From Bog-756 sp035534835 (GTDB lineage: Bacteria > Actinomycetota > Acidimicrobiia > Acidimicrobiales > RAAP-2), in contig DATLRE010000093.1 in NCBI GenBank assembly GCA_035534835.1, forward strand, positions 1 through 14,308: a DNA stretch of 14,308 nucleotides, given 5' to 3'. Both the position numbers and the translations under genes were made by a program. The notes below the pieces were generated by a model. It was not told where the DNA came from and made no database searches. It saw only the letters and a program-made list of their open reading frames with translations. Shown piece by piece: positions 6,770 to 14,111 of the stretch. Numbering within the stretch: the stretch's first letter is position 1; each line of letters begins with the position of its first letter.

Positions 6770-9298
6770 GTGTGGAAGGTGACCGTCTCGGGCCTCCTCG
6801 CCCACAAGCTGCGCCTGGCGCTGACCGCGCTGGCCATCGTGCTCGGCGTCACGTTCATCTCCGGCACCCTGGTGCTGACGGACACGCTGCACGCCACGTT
6901 CACCACCCTGTTCGGACACATCTACCAGAGCGTCGACTTCGAGGTCCGGGGCAAGGCCGCGTTCACCGGCACGACCGGCAACGGCACCCAGCGCAAGGCG
7001 ATCCCGGATTCGCTCCTCGGCCCGGTGCGGGCGGTCCCGGGCGTGGCGGCCGCCCAGGGGACCGTCGGGGGCTACGCCCAGTTCGTGGCCCCCGACGGGA
7101 AGGCCGTCAGCACCGGGGGGGCGCCGACCATCGGCGTGTCGTTCGACCCCAACCCGAAGATGTCGGCACTCACGCTGGTCCAGGGGACGGCGCCGACCAC
7201 GCCCCACGACGTGGTCATGGACCGGGGCACGGCGACCAAGTACCACTTCGTCGTGGGCGACCGGGTGAAGGTCCTGCTGGCCGGACCGGCGCAGACGTTC
7301 ACCCTCACCGGCATCGCCCGCTTCGGTACCGCCGACAACCTGGCCGGGGCGACCCTCGCCGCGTTCTGGTTGCCGACGGCGCAGCAGCTGTTCGACCTGC
7401 CCGGTCAGTTCAACGCCATCGACGTCATCACGACGCCCGGGGCCGACCGGGCCACCGTTCAGCGCGGGATCGCCGCCGTCCTGCCCCCGGGCGTGGAGGT
7501 CGTCACCGGCCAGACCGTCGCCGACGAGCAGTCCAACGCCATCAACCAGGCGCTGGGGTTCTTCTCCACGGCACTGCTGGTGTTCGCGTTCATCTCGTTG
7601 TTCGTGGGCGGCTTCACCATCTTCAACACCTTCTCGATCATCGTCGGCCAGCGGACCCGGGAACTGGCGCTCCTGCGGATCGTGGGAGCCAGCCGCCGGC
7701 AGGTCTTCCGCTCGGTGCTCCTCGAGGCCGGGATCGTCGGCGTGGTGGCCTCGCTCGTCGGCCTCGGGCTCGGCGTCCTCGCCGCCGTGGGCCTCGAAGC
7801 CCTCCTGCGGGCCTTCGGCATCACCCTTCCTACCGGACCGCTGGTCTTCCAGACACGTACGGTGGTCGCCGCCCTGGCCGTCGGGATCGGGGTGACCGTG
7901 GTCTCGGCCATCAGCCCCGCCCGCCGCGCCGTCCGGATCCCCCCGGTCGCCGCCCTCGCCGACCAGCGCAGCGACCAGGGGGAGTCCTCACGCCGCCGGA
8001 TCGTCATCGGCTCGGTGATCGGGATCGCCGGCTGCACCGCCCTTGCGTTCGGCCTGACGGCACCGGCCATCCAGCTGGTGGGCCTGGGAGCCGTGCTGGC
8101 CTTCCTCGGGATCGGCATGCTCGCCCCGGTGGTCGCCCGGCCGATGGCCGGCGCGCTCGGACGACCGATGGCGCGGCTGCTCGGCACCGCCGGACGGCTC
8201 GGTCGGGAGAACTCGATGCGGAGCCCCCGGCGCACGGCGCAGACGTCCTCCGCGCTGATGGTCGGACTCGCACTGGTGTCGACGATCGCCGTGTTCGGTG
8301 CCTCGGTGTCCCGGTCGGCCACCAGCAGCGTCGACAACGCCATCAACGCCGACTACATCATCACCGCCTCCGGGGTCGGGGCCTCCGGCTTCTCCAACGC
8401 CGTGGCACCGGCGGTGGCGGCCGCTGCCGGCGTGACCGCCGTGTCCACGGTCTACAGCGGGCAGTTCGAGGTCCACGGATCGGTGTCGACACTGACCGCA
8501 GTGTCGGCCCGGAACCTGTCCCGGACGGCGATCCTGCGCATCGACCAGGGTACGGGGGCCCCGGCGCTGGCCGCCGGCGAGCTGCTGGTCGACACCACCA
8601 CGGCGAACCGCAAGCACCTGGCGGTGGGATCGGTGCTGCCGGTGACATTCGCCCAGACAGGCAGCTCGACCGTGCGGGTCGGCGGGGTGTACAAACCCAA
8701 CGCACTCCTCGGTAGCTACGTGGTGGGGGACAGCTACTTCCTGTCCCACTTCGCGGCGCCCCTGCCGGTCGCCGTGCTGGTGAAGACGTCGGGTGCGGTC
8801 GCAACCCGGTCGGCACTCGAACGGACGGTCGCCGCCTACCCCAACGTGAAGCTGCAGACCCGGGCCGCCTTCGAGAAGGCGCAGCAGGCCCAGGTGAACC
8901 AGCTGCTCGGCCTGGTCTACGTGCTGCTCGCGCTGGCCATCGTGATCGCACTCATCGGGATCGTCAACACGCTGATGCTGTCGGTCTTCGAGCGCACCCG
9001 CGAGATCGGCCTGCTGCGGGCCGTCGGAATGCGCCGGCGGCAGGTGCGGGCCATGATCCGCTCGGAGTCGGTGATCCTGTCGCTGTTCGGCGCCATCATC
9101 GGCGTGGCCGTGGGCACCGCCCTGGGCGTGGCCTTCGCCTCGTCCCTGAAGGACCAGGGCATCACCGACATCGTCGTGCCGGTATCGAGCCTCGTGGTCT
9201 TCCTCGTGCTGTCCGGGCTGCTCGGCCTGGGCGCGGCCAGTTGGCCCGCCCGCCGTGCCGCCAGGCTCGACGTACTGGCCGCCATCGCCACCGAGTGA
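6770..9298 (+). CDS. ABC transporter permease with two FtsX-like halves
   Basis: 842-residue membrane protein, partner of the preceding ATPase. Start GTG at 6770 (MWKVTVSGLLAHKLRLAL) is 1 nt after the ATPase stop and gives the standard N-terminus of actinobacterial FtsX permeases. The order is: TM1 at about 15-36; a large extracytoplasmic MacB-like domain (about 40-255); three FtsX helices (266-290, 320-346, 364-380) with the cytoplasmic coupling motif RTRELALLRIVGASRRQVFR; two further helices at 412-456; then a second copy with its first TM at 490-513, a second extracellular domain, and the last three helices (714-737, 766-790, 805-827), again with ERTREIGLLRAVGMRRRQVR. About ten helices in all, as expected for the duplicated family. 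Likely substrates in relatives are lipids, lipoproteins or peptides, but nothing here decides. Confidence 0.95.
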   Translation: MWKVTVSGLLAHKLRLALTALAIVLGVTFISGTLVLTDTLHATFTTLFGHIYQSVDFEVRGKAAFTGTTGNGTQRKAIPDSLLGPVRAVPGVAAAQGTVGGYAQFVAPDGKAVSTGGAPTIGVSFDPNPKMSALTLVQGTAPTTPHDVVMDRGTATKYHFVVGDRVKVLLAGPAQTFTLTGIARFGTADNLAGATLAAFWLPTAQQLFDLPGQFNAIDVITTPGADRATVQRGIAAVLPPGVEVVTGQTVADEQSNAINQALGFFSTALLVFAFISLFVGGFTIFNTFSIIVGQRTRELALLRIVGASRRQVFRSVLLEAGIVGVVASLVGLGLGVLAAVGLEALLRAFGITLPTGPLVFQTRTVVAALAVGIGVTVVSAISPARRAVRIPPVAALADQRSDQGESSRRRIVIGSVIGIAGCTALAFGLTAPAIQLVGLGAVLAFLGIGMLAPVVARPMAGALGRPMARLLGTAGRLGRENSMRSPRRTAQTSSALMVGLALVSTIAVFGASVSRSATSSVDNAINADYIITASGVGASGFSNAVAPAVAAAAGVTAVSTVYSGQFEVHGSVSTLTAVSARNLSRTAILRIDQGTGAPALAAGELLVDTTTANRKHLAVGSVLPVTFAQTGSSTVRVGGVYKPNALLGSYVVGDSYFLSHFAAPLPVAVLVKTSGAVATRSALERTVAAYPNVKLQTRAAFEKAQQAQVNQLLGLVYVLLALAIVIALIGIVNTLMLSVFERTREIGLLRAVGMRRRQVRAMIRSESVILSLFGAIIGVAVGTALGVAFASSLKDQGITDIVVPVSSLVVFLVLSGLLGLGAASWPARRAARLDVLAAIATE

Positions 9299-9349
9299 GC
9301 GCCGCCGCCGGGTGGGCCGGGCGGCGCGGTCCGCGCTCGGGCGCGCGAC

Positions 9350-9380
9350 GCCCCGGCTCCGCCTTCGGCAGCGCCGGGGC
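9350..9380 (+). terminator. GC-rich hairpin after the permease gene, possible terminator
   Basis: GCCCCGGC (9350-9357) and GCCGGGGC (9373-9380) form an 8-bp stem, and GCC/GGC around TTC can add an inner 3-bp stem. It lies about 50 nt after the permease stop and before the tRNA. No T-run follows, so intrinsic termination would be of the U-less kind proposed for high-GC actinobacteria. Confidence 0.4.
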
Positions 9381-9450
9381 CGCGGAGCACGGGTGGAAGG
9401 TACGCTGCCTGCCCGGGGTGGACCGGGTCGCATTCGGGACCACCCGTGGC

Positions 9451-9526
9451 GGGGCAGTAGCTCAGTGGTCAGAGCAGGGGACTCATAATCCCTCGGTCGC
9501 AGGTTCGATCCCTGCCTGCCCCACCA
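9451..9526 (+). tRNA. tRNA with CAU anticodon: tRNA-Ile2 (lysidine type) or elongator tRNA-Met
   Basis: Complete cloverleaf. Acceptor GGGGCAG pairs with CTGCCCC; D stem GCTC/GAGC; anticodon stem GGGGA/TCCCT with loop CTCATAA (anticodon CAT); T arm GCAGG-TTCGATC-CCTGC; discriminator A and encoded CCA. It lacks the initiator features. The D arm and region AGCTCAGTGGTCAGAGCAGG plus GGTCGC in the variable loop resemble E. coli ileX, whose CAU is changed to lysidine-AU by TilS, more than elongator tRNA-Met, so I lean to Ile2; this is from memory, not an alignment. The tRNA 3' end is followed within 100 nt by an integrase gene, so it is a likely attachment site. Confidence 0.93.
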
Positions 9527-9624
9527 GGTCAGAGGCACTTTCTGGTCAGGGCATGTTCGGCTCTGACTACAAAATAACTACACTTTGAGCCACGAAGGGC
9601 ACGAAGACCGAAGTTGCACCGGGG
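9527..9624. other. tRNA-integrase junction region, possible arm sites
   Basis: A clearly AT-richer stretch of 98 nt between the tRNA and the integrase start. It holds a near-repeat (GGTCAGAGGCA at 9527 and GGTCAGGGCA at 9544) and an inverted pair GTCAGAG (9528-9534)/CTCTGAC (9561-9567). Integrases of this type bind short repeated arm sites next to the attachment core, so these are candidates. In the integrase frame, codons from 9589 already encode a family-like lead-in (KGTKTEVAPGVW), yet the first standard start is GTG 9625. Confidence 0.35.
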
Positions 9625-10692
9625 GTGTGGCGACTGCGCGTCTACGCCGGCCGGAGGGCGAGCGGAAGTCCGATCCAGCGCACGAACACGGTCCACACCG
9701 GCAACGGTCGGCCCGGATCGGGGGCTCGTGCCGCGGATCGCGCCCTGGCGCAGATGGTCGCTGAGGTCGACGGTGGGAATCGGGCCAGCGGCGCCACGAC
9801 GGTGGACCAGCTTCTCGATCAGTGGCTCGAGCACTGCGTTTCCGTGGGGCGCTCGCCGACCACCGTGCGCAAGTACCACGAGATCGCCGACCGCACGGTC
9901 CGTCCGGAACTTGGGAAGCTCAGGTTGACCAAGTTGACCGCCCGGGACCTCGATCGCCTGTACGCCAAGCTCACCGCCAAGGGGAACGCGCCAGCCACGG
10001 TGCGAAGGGTCCATGCCCTGATCGGTGCCGCGCTGCATCAGGCAGAGCGCTGGGAATTGGTCGACCGCAACGTAGCCCGCCGTGCCCAACCGCCCGAGGT
10101 GCGTACCAAGCGGGTCGTGGCACCATCCGTGCAGGAGGTGAAGCAGGTGCTCGTCGAGGCCGAGCAGGCCGATCCCACACTCGCCGTCCTGCTGACCCTG
10201 GCCGCAACGACCGGCGCCCGACGGGGCGAGCTCTGCGCCCTCCGGTGGTCGGATCTCGACTGGGGGCTCGCCACCTTGGCCATCGAGCGTTCGGTCTATG
10301 AGGCGCAAGGCGGCGGCTGGGCCGAGAAGGACACGAAGACCCATCAGGAGCGGTCCGTCGGTCTGGACGAGTTCACACTCGCCGTGCTCACCGCCCATCG
10401 AGGCCGCGTCGATGCCCTGGCGGCCGAACTCGGTCTCGAGGTACCGCCCGATGCCTTCCTCATCTCGCGCTCGCCGGTGGGTTCCGAGCCGATCCTCCCT
10501 TCGGTCGTCACCCATTTCACCTCCAAGGTGGCGAAGCGGGCCGGGGTGGACACGCACCTGCACGCCCTCCGGCATTTTTCTACAGTTGGGAGAACTAGCC
10601 AACACCGGCGGATCGGCTTCAGACAGAGGGCGCTCCCACGCGTGCAGCCGATTGACCTCGACCATGCTGATCGAGAAGGGAGTCGTGCGTGA
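9625..10692 (+). pseudogene. Tyrosine site-specific integrase, C-terminally truncated
   Basis: Phage/ICE-type tyrosine recombinase in the usual place next to a tRNA. An N-terminal arm-binding segment (WRLRVYAGRR ... ALAQMVAEV) is followed by a SAM-like core-binding domain (TTVDQLLDQWLEHC ... LTARDLDRLYAKL, about 57-115) and the catalytic domain: Arg I R199 in TTGARRGELCALRW, a candidate Lys K238 in DTKTHQERSVGL, and H313-A-L-R316-H317. Family members continue with about 50 residues including LGH and the nucleophilic Tyr. Here homology stops after HALRHFS (about base 10581), and the remaining 36 residues do not resemble the family; neither other plus-strand frame restores it. So the nucleophile is missing and the protein should be inactive. 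The frame stop (10690-10692) overlaps the next ATG as TGATG. Sequence is intact up to the break. Confidence 0.85.
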
Positions 10693-10862
10693 TGGCTGCT
10701 GAGCTCCGACGGTGTGGAATGTGTCAGCTCACGAAACGAAGCGGCATCACCAGTGATGATGGGGACGTCTTCATCTGCGATCAGTGCAATGAGGACGCCA
10801 TCAAGTCTCTCGAAACTCAGGACAGCCCGCAGGCCTCGGCCGAGATCACCGATGGAGACTGA
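10692..10862 (+). CDS. Small CxxC zinc-knuckle protein, unknown function
   Basis: 56 residues starting at an ATG that overlaps the integrase-frame stop (TGATG), with AAGGGAG at 10676-10682 as ribosome site. The sequence has CGMC (C8, C11), then 18 residues later CDQC (C29, C32), and an acidic tail ending EITDGD. Two CxxC pairs flanking GITSDDGDVFI look like a treble-clef or zinc-ribbon fold seen in small nucleic-acid or protein-binding regulators. No family is recognised. The base composition is lower in GC than the left part of the window. The Cys spacing and ribosome site support a real gene. Confidence 0.65.
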   Translation: MAAELRRCGMCQLTKRSGITSDDGDVFICDQCNEDAIKSLETQDSPQASAEITDGD

Positions 10863-10934
10863 GGTTGTCGGCGTGAGGCCAAGTCCCCGCAAGTCCTCTG
10901 GAGGGCATTGTCTTGAACCTGCCTGCCGAACCCC

Positions 10935-11450
10935 TCAACCGTTGCCAGGACCGTCCTGGTCGGCCACGAATTGCCGTAAGACCACCAGGGCCCTCAGATC
11001 CTTTTCACGTCCGGCTTCTTCCTTGGAGCGGATGACATCGTTGAGACTGGCGGCCTGGGCGACTTGGTTCCCAATGTGGATCTCGACAGCGTGCGGTGCC
11101 AGATCCTCGAAACCGGCGGGCATCGCGGCAGGTTTGAACACCAGGTCGAAGGCGCCGTCCGATGACACCAAGTTGAGCATGTCCACGTTGGCCAAGAAAT
11201 CGGCATCGTGGGAGAAGGCCAGACCTTCGGGAATGTCAGCGACCCGTATGTGGGCGTCGAGTTCTCGTAGGGCCGAGGAGAGCCGGGTCAAGTTCTCGGC
11301 TGTGCGGCTCGGCGTGAAGTCGATGTCGTAGGTCGCGCCCAGCGGTGCTCCTTGCGCGATGGCAGCGAAAGCACCGATCACGATATAGCGGACACCGTGG
11401 CGATTGAGAACTTCGAGCAGGTGCTCGAATGGGGCTGGATCGGGGCTCAC
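10935..11450 (-). CDS. AbiEii/MenT-like nucleotidyltransferase, putative toxin
   Basis: 171 residues, GTG start. It shows the nucleotidyltransferase-fold signature: YIVIGAFAAIAQ followed by TYDIDF, whose D42 and D44 are the metal-binding pair, and a third acidic residue D102 in FDLVFKP on the last strand. The C-terminal SLNDVIRSKEEAGREKDLRAL (K143, K150, D151) matches the conserved helix of small nucleotidyltransferases that pair with HTH or AbiEi antitoxins. The usual GG/GS ahead of the first Asp is GA here. In related MenT and AbiEii toxins, nucleotides are added to tRNA or other acceptors, blocking growth. It is translated from a GTGA overlap with the XRE gene, so the two genes form one transcript. 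Toxin activity is inferred from the pairing. Confidence 0.78.
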   Translation of the reverse strand: MSPDPAPFEHLLEVLNRHGVRYIVIGAFAAIAQGAPLGATYDIDFTPSRTAENLTRLSSALRELDAHIRVADIPEGLAFSHDADFLANVDMLNLVSSDGAFDLVFKPAAMPAGFEDLAPHAVEIHIGNQVAQAASLNDVIRSKEEAGREKDLRALVVLRQFVADQDGPGNG

Positions 11451-11782
11451 CTCGACTTGGCGTTCGCTGCCACGGCTGCCACATTGCGACGATGGCGGGC
11501 GAACTCGCCGGCTCGCTCCGCTGAGGAACGGTGCTCCTCTCTCGCGTTCAGCACCTGGTCGTGATCATCGCGGGGCATGAGGCGGAATCGGAGTTCCAAT
11601 CCGGCTCCGGCCAGGATTCGCTGAATCGTCGGGATGCTCGGCTCACGCTTGCCCGACTCGATACGGGCGATTTCCGATTGGGTCACCCCTGCACGCTCGG
11701 CCAGTTCACGCTGGGAAAGGCCTGCTTGCTGGCGAGCGAGCAAGAGAAGATTGCCAGCCGTCGAGGGTGATGGCGCGTCCAT
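11447..11782 (-). CDS. XRE-family HTH protein, putative antitoxin/repressor of the nucleotidyltransferase
   Basis: 111 residues. A single Cro/C1-type HTH lies at about 11-66: LLLLARQQAGLSQRELAERAG, then VTQSEIARIESGKREPSIPT, then IQRILAGAGLELRFRL. The C-terminal tail (about 70-111, DDHDQVLNAREEHRSSAERA) is helical and charged and is the likely toxin-binding part. The ATG at 11782 has no Shine-Dalgarno, but TATCAT on the minus strand lies exactly 6 nt upstream, giving a leaderless geometry. The last codon overlaps the toxin start as GTGA. Antitoxins of this kind usually bind their own promoter; a palindrome overlaps the -10. The function as antitoxin is inferred from architecture. Confidence 0.85.
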   Translation of the reverse strand: MDAPSPSTAGNLLLLARQQAGLSQRELAERAGVTQSEIARIESGKREPSIPTIQRILAGAGLELRFRLMPRDDHDQVLNAREEHRSSAERAGEFARHRRNVAAVAANAKSR

Positions 11783-11788
11783 GGATTC

Positions 11789-11808
11789 ATGATAGCTGAT
11801 GAGCTATC
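11789..11808 (-). promoter_or_regulatory. Promoter -10 and palindromic operator of the XRE-nucleotidyltransferase operon
   Basis: GATAGCT-GATG-AGCTATC (11791-11808) is a perfect 7-bp inverted repeat. It overlaps TATCAT, read on the minus strand at 11794-11789, the candidate -10 located 6 nt before the ATG. No convincing -35 hexamer is seen. This is the layout expected for autorepression by the XRE protein. Confidence 0.6.
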
Positions 11809-11968
11809 GCACCCATTCGACGGCGGTCACGGAGCCGGCGACGGGGGCACTGTGCTGCCATCGAGATGTCAGAATGAGTCAATGGCGAGGTGGAATATCT
11901 GGGACTCGAATGACCTGCAGCTCTTTCCGGAGAAGCGAGTCGGAGCAGGCTTCACTATCAACCTGTAC

Positions 11969-11983
11969 TGGGTGAGGCACCCA
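11969..11983. repeat. 6-bp inverted repeat with 3-nt loop
   Basis: TGGGTG-AGG-CACCCA; a tight hairpin in either strand. First of three hairpin-forming repeats within 120 bp. Confidence 0.55.
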
Positions 11984-12003
11984 CTCTCTTGGTGGAGGGC
12001 AAC

Positions 12004-12025
12004 TCACCCGCAGATCGGCGGGTGA
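12004..12025. repeat. 8-bp perfect inverted repeat
   Basis: TCACCCGC (12004-12011) and GCGGGTGA (12018-12025) with a 6-nt loop; a strong GC-rich hairpin. Second of three; no gene overlaps it. Confidence 0.65.
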
Positions 12026-12064
12026 CCCGAAGGTGGCGTTCATCGGCGGTGGATGGCCGACCCA

Positions 12065-12086
12065 CTCCCTGTTATGGGACAGGGAG
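12065..12086. repeat. 8-bp perfect inverted repeat
   Basis: CTCCCTGT (12065-12072) and ACAGGGAG (12079-12086) with a 6-nt loop, about 105 nt past the glycosyltransferase stop. It could act as that gene's terminator, but has no T-run. Third of three. Confidence 0.6.
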
Positions 12087-12191
12087 ACCCCCTGGGCGCG
12101 GGGACGTCCTTCCAGCAGCAGTACTTCCCCCACTGGGAATGTCGACCAAACCTGCAGCAGACCCTTTCGCCCGGCGTTCCGTCGGGCCGGT

Positions 12192-14111
12192 TCAGGCGGC
12201 TGGCGACTGGGCGAGCGGGCGCCGGTCGATGGCGCCACTGATGAGGCGGATCGACAACTCGGCAACCGCACGATCCTGCCCGCCGGTGAACTGAAGACCG
12301 ACAAGGGCGCCCCCAGCACCCACGGGCTGGCGGCTCCGCTCGACGCAGCGCAGGACGACTACCTCGTCATCGAGTTGGATCCGGAGCTCGTGAAAGCCCC
12401 CGTCGGTTGGTGCTCCGGTGGCACGGACCAACGCGCCGCCCACCGACACGTCGAGTAACTGGCTGATAGTGCCATCCAGTTGCACTGCACCGCCTGAGGT
12501 GAGGCGCACCGAGCTGCGGCGGTCGCTGGCGAACCGCTCGGAGCGGATGCGCGCAGCCGCACTGATGAGCATGAGCGCGTTGAACATCATCCAGAACACC
12601 GCGCCGTAGGCGGTCCAACGTACGTCGTAGTGGACCGGCGTGAGCCCGGCCACGGTGGCGCCGAACCAGATGGTGGCACTGGCGGTCAGCACGATCAGCC
12701 CCACCAGCAGCCCCGGCACCTGTTGGCGGGCCCGTCCATCGGACCCCGCCTTGGCAGTGACCTTGAAGGCCCGCTCGCCGCGGTGGAGGTAGGTCAGGGT
12801 GGCAGTGATGTTGGCCTGCATCCGGATGAACTCGAACAGCATGGCCAGGCCCTGGGGGGCATACCCACGGGAGAGGAGGCCGATGGCGATCCGCTGGAGG
12901 GTGAAGGTGATCCCGAAGGCGACCAGGAACGTCACTGCCGGGGCGTGGATGGGGTTGGCCCCGGAGAACACCACGGCCATTGGGACCAGGACATAGCCCA
13001 GTGTCCGCCAGGCGTCGAACCACCCGAGCAGTGTGGCGGCGTAGGCCACCCGTTGAGTCAACGTCAGCCCTGACCCGGTGAGCGGGTGCTCCTGGTGCAT
13101 TACCTGCATGGCCCCCGTGCCCCACCGCACCCGTTGGGTCTGGTACTGGTCGGCGTCCTTGGCCGCAAGGCCGTAGGCGAGGACCTCGTTGTGGTACACC
13201 GTCCGCCACCCCCGGCGATGGATTCGGATGGTGGTGTGGATGTCCTCGGTGACCGACTCGTGGGCCACCCCACCCACCTCACGCAGCGCAGTCGTCCGCA
13301 CCAGGGCGTTGGTGCCGCACCAGAAGGCCGCGCCCCACCGGTTCTTGCCCGGCTGGATGCCCCGGTAGAAGAGGCCCTGCTCGCTGAAGGAAACGTCCCG
13401 GCGGTCGCGCCAGAACCACGACCGGTTCCGGTCGTGCTCGAACGAATCGGCGTTGTAGAAGTCCTGGGGGGTCTGGACGACGGCCAACTTCGGGTCGTCG
13501 AAGTAGCCAAGGGTGTGGGTGAGGAAACCCTCCGTCGCCACGTGGTCGGCATCCAGAATGGCAAGCACATCGGCCTCGATGTGCTCGAGGGCATAGTTCA
13601 CATTGCCGGCCTTGGCATGGGCGTGCTCGGTCCGGGCGAGGTAGTTCGCCCCCAGGGTAGCGGCCAGCTCGGCCACCCAGGGGCGCTCGCCGTCGTCGAG
13701 TACCCAGGTCTCATGGGTCGGCTCGAGTGCCACCGCAGCGGCGATCGTCGGAAGGAGGACGGCTGCGGGCTCGTTGTAGGTGGGGATGAGTACGGCGATG
13801 AGCAAGTCGATCTCATGCGCCTCTCGTGCGGGTCGCACGCTGTCGAGGTTCCACAGCGAAAAGGTGAACAGCCCCAGGCCGACGGCGGCGTAGATCTCGA
13901 GGAGCCAGAGCGGGATGGAGATCCACAGGTCGGTGCCCAACGTGAACCCGGCCCGCCAGGTCAGGTAGACGACGCTGACAAGCAGGGCCACAACCGCAGC
14001 TCCGCAGACCACGGCGCGCCGCGCCCGGGTCTCGGGAGCGGGGAGTGCCCCACCAGGGATGCCAGGCAGCTGAGGCGTGGCATACCGGCCGGCGATTGCG
14101 TTGGTCTTCAC
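12192..14111 (-). CDS. BcsA-like processive glycosyltransferase (GT2) with PilZ domain
   Basis: 639-residue inner-membrane polysaccharide synthase. Two N-terminal TMs (about 32-52 and 63-87) precede the GT2 domain: IPTYNEP; VLDDG (D139/D140); ILDADH (D187, D189, UDP-sugar and metal); VVQTPQDFYN; FWCGTNA at the acceptor end; VTED (288-290, catalytic base); and QTQRVRW (QxxRW type, Q326-W330). TMs follow at about 355-485 and 497-520. The segment FKVTAK (449-454) matches the BcsA gating loop. The C-terminus is a PilZ domain with RSSVR (532-536) and DVSVGG (554-559), both c-di-GMP motifs intact, so the enzyme should be activated by c-di-GMP. The product could be cellulose or another beta-glucan; bcsB, bcsC and bcsZ are absent here. 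GTG at 14111 is the first possible start; a stop lies three codons upstream. Confidence 0.93.
   Translation of the reverse strand: MKTNAIAGRYATPQLPGIPGGALPAPETRARRAVVCGAAVVALLVSVVYLTWRAGFTLGTDLWISIPLWLLEIYAAVGLGLFTFSLWNLDSVRPAREAHEIDLLIAVLIPTYNEPAAVLLPTIAAAVALEPTHETWVLDDGERPWVAELAATLGANYLARTEHAHAKAGNVNYALEHIEADVLAILDADHVATEGFLTHTLGYFDDPKLAVVQTPQDFYNADSFEHDRNRSWFWRDRRDVSFSEQGLFYRGIQPGKNRWGAAFWCGTNALVRTTALREVGGVAHESVTEDIHTTIRIHRRGWRTVYHNEVLAYGLAAKDADQYQTQRVRWGTGAMQVMHQEHPLTGSGLTLTQRVAYAATLLGWFDAWRTLGYVLVPMAVVFSGANPIHAPAVTFLVAFGITFTLQRIAIGLLSRGYAPQGLAMLFEFIRMQANITATLTYLHRGERAFKVTAKAGSDGRARQQVPGLLVGLIVLTASATIWFGATVAGLTPVHYDVRWTAYGAVFWMMFNALMLISAAARIRSERFASDRRSSVRLTSGGAVQLDGTISQLLDVSVGGALVRATGAPTDGGFHELRIQLDDEVVVLRCVERSRQPVGAGGALVGLQFTGGQDRAVAELSIRLISGAIDRRPLAQSPAA

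Larger units (their letters stand above)
11809..12191. other. Gene-free intergenic stretch with three inverted repeats
   Basis: About 380 bp between the XRE gene promoter and the 3' end of the glycosyltransferase gene. Open frames here are short and unlike known families: a 47-codon plus-strand frame from ATG 11882 and a minus-strand frame that shows REWVGHP and REWVPHP. Two hairpins with 8-bp stems and one with 6 bp lie between 11969 and 12086. No tRNA or known riboswitch is seen. Confidence 0.6.

Noticed and set aside
7988..9538. Long minus-strand frame opposite the permease
   Set aside because: It runs through the CAU tRNA and mirrors the codon bias of the permease; no family-like sequence.
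9529..10665. Minus-strand open frame opposite the integrase
   Set aside because: Antisense of a clear tyrosine recombinase; no recognisable domains.
11882..12025. 47-codon plus-strand frame (MARWNIWDSND...)
   Set aside because: No ribosome site, ends inside the hairpin cluster, no family resemblance; better treated as intergenic.
14045..14057. 12-bp match (TGCCCCACCAGG) to the tRNA 3' end as a possible attachment site
   Set aside because: It lies inside the coding N-terminus of the intact glycosyltransferase gene, encoding an ordinary Gly/Pro stretch; probably chance in GC-rich DNA.
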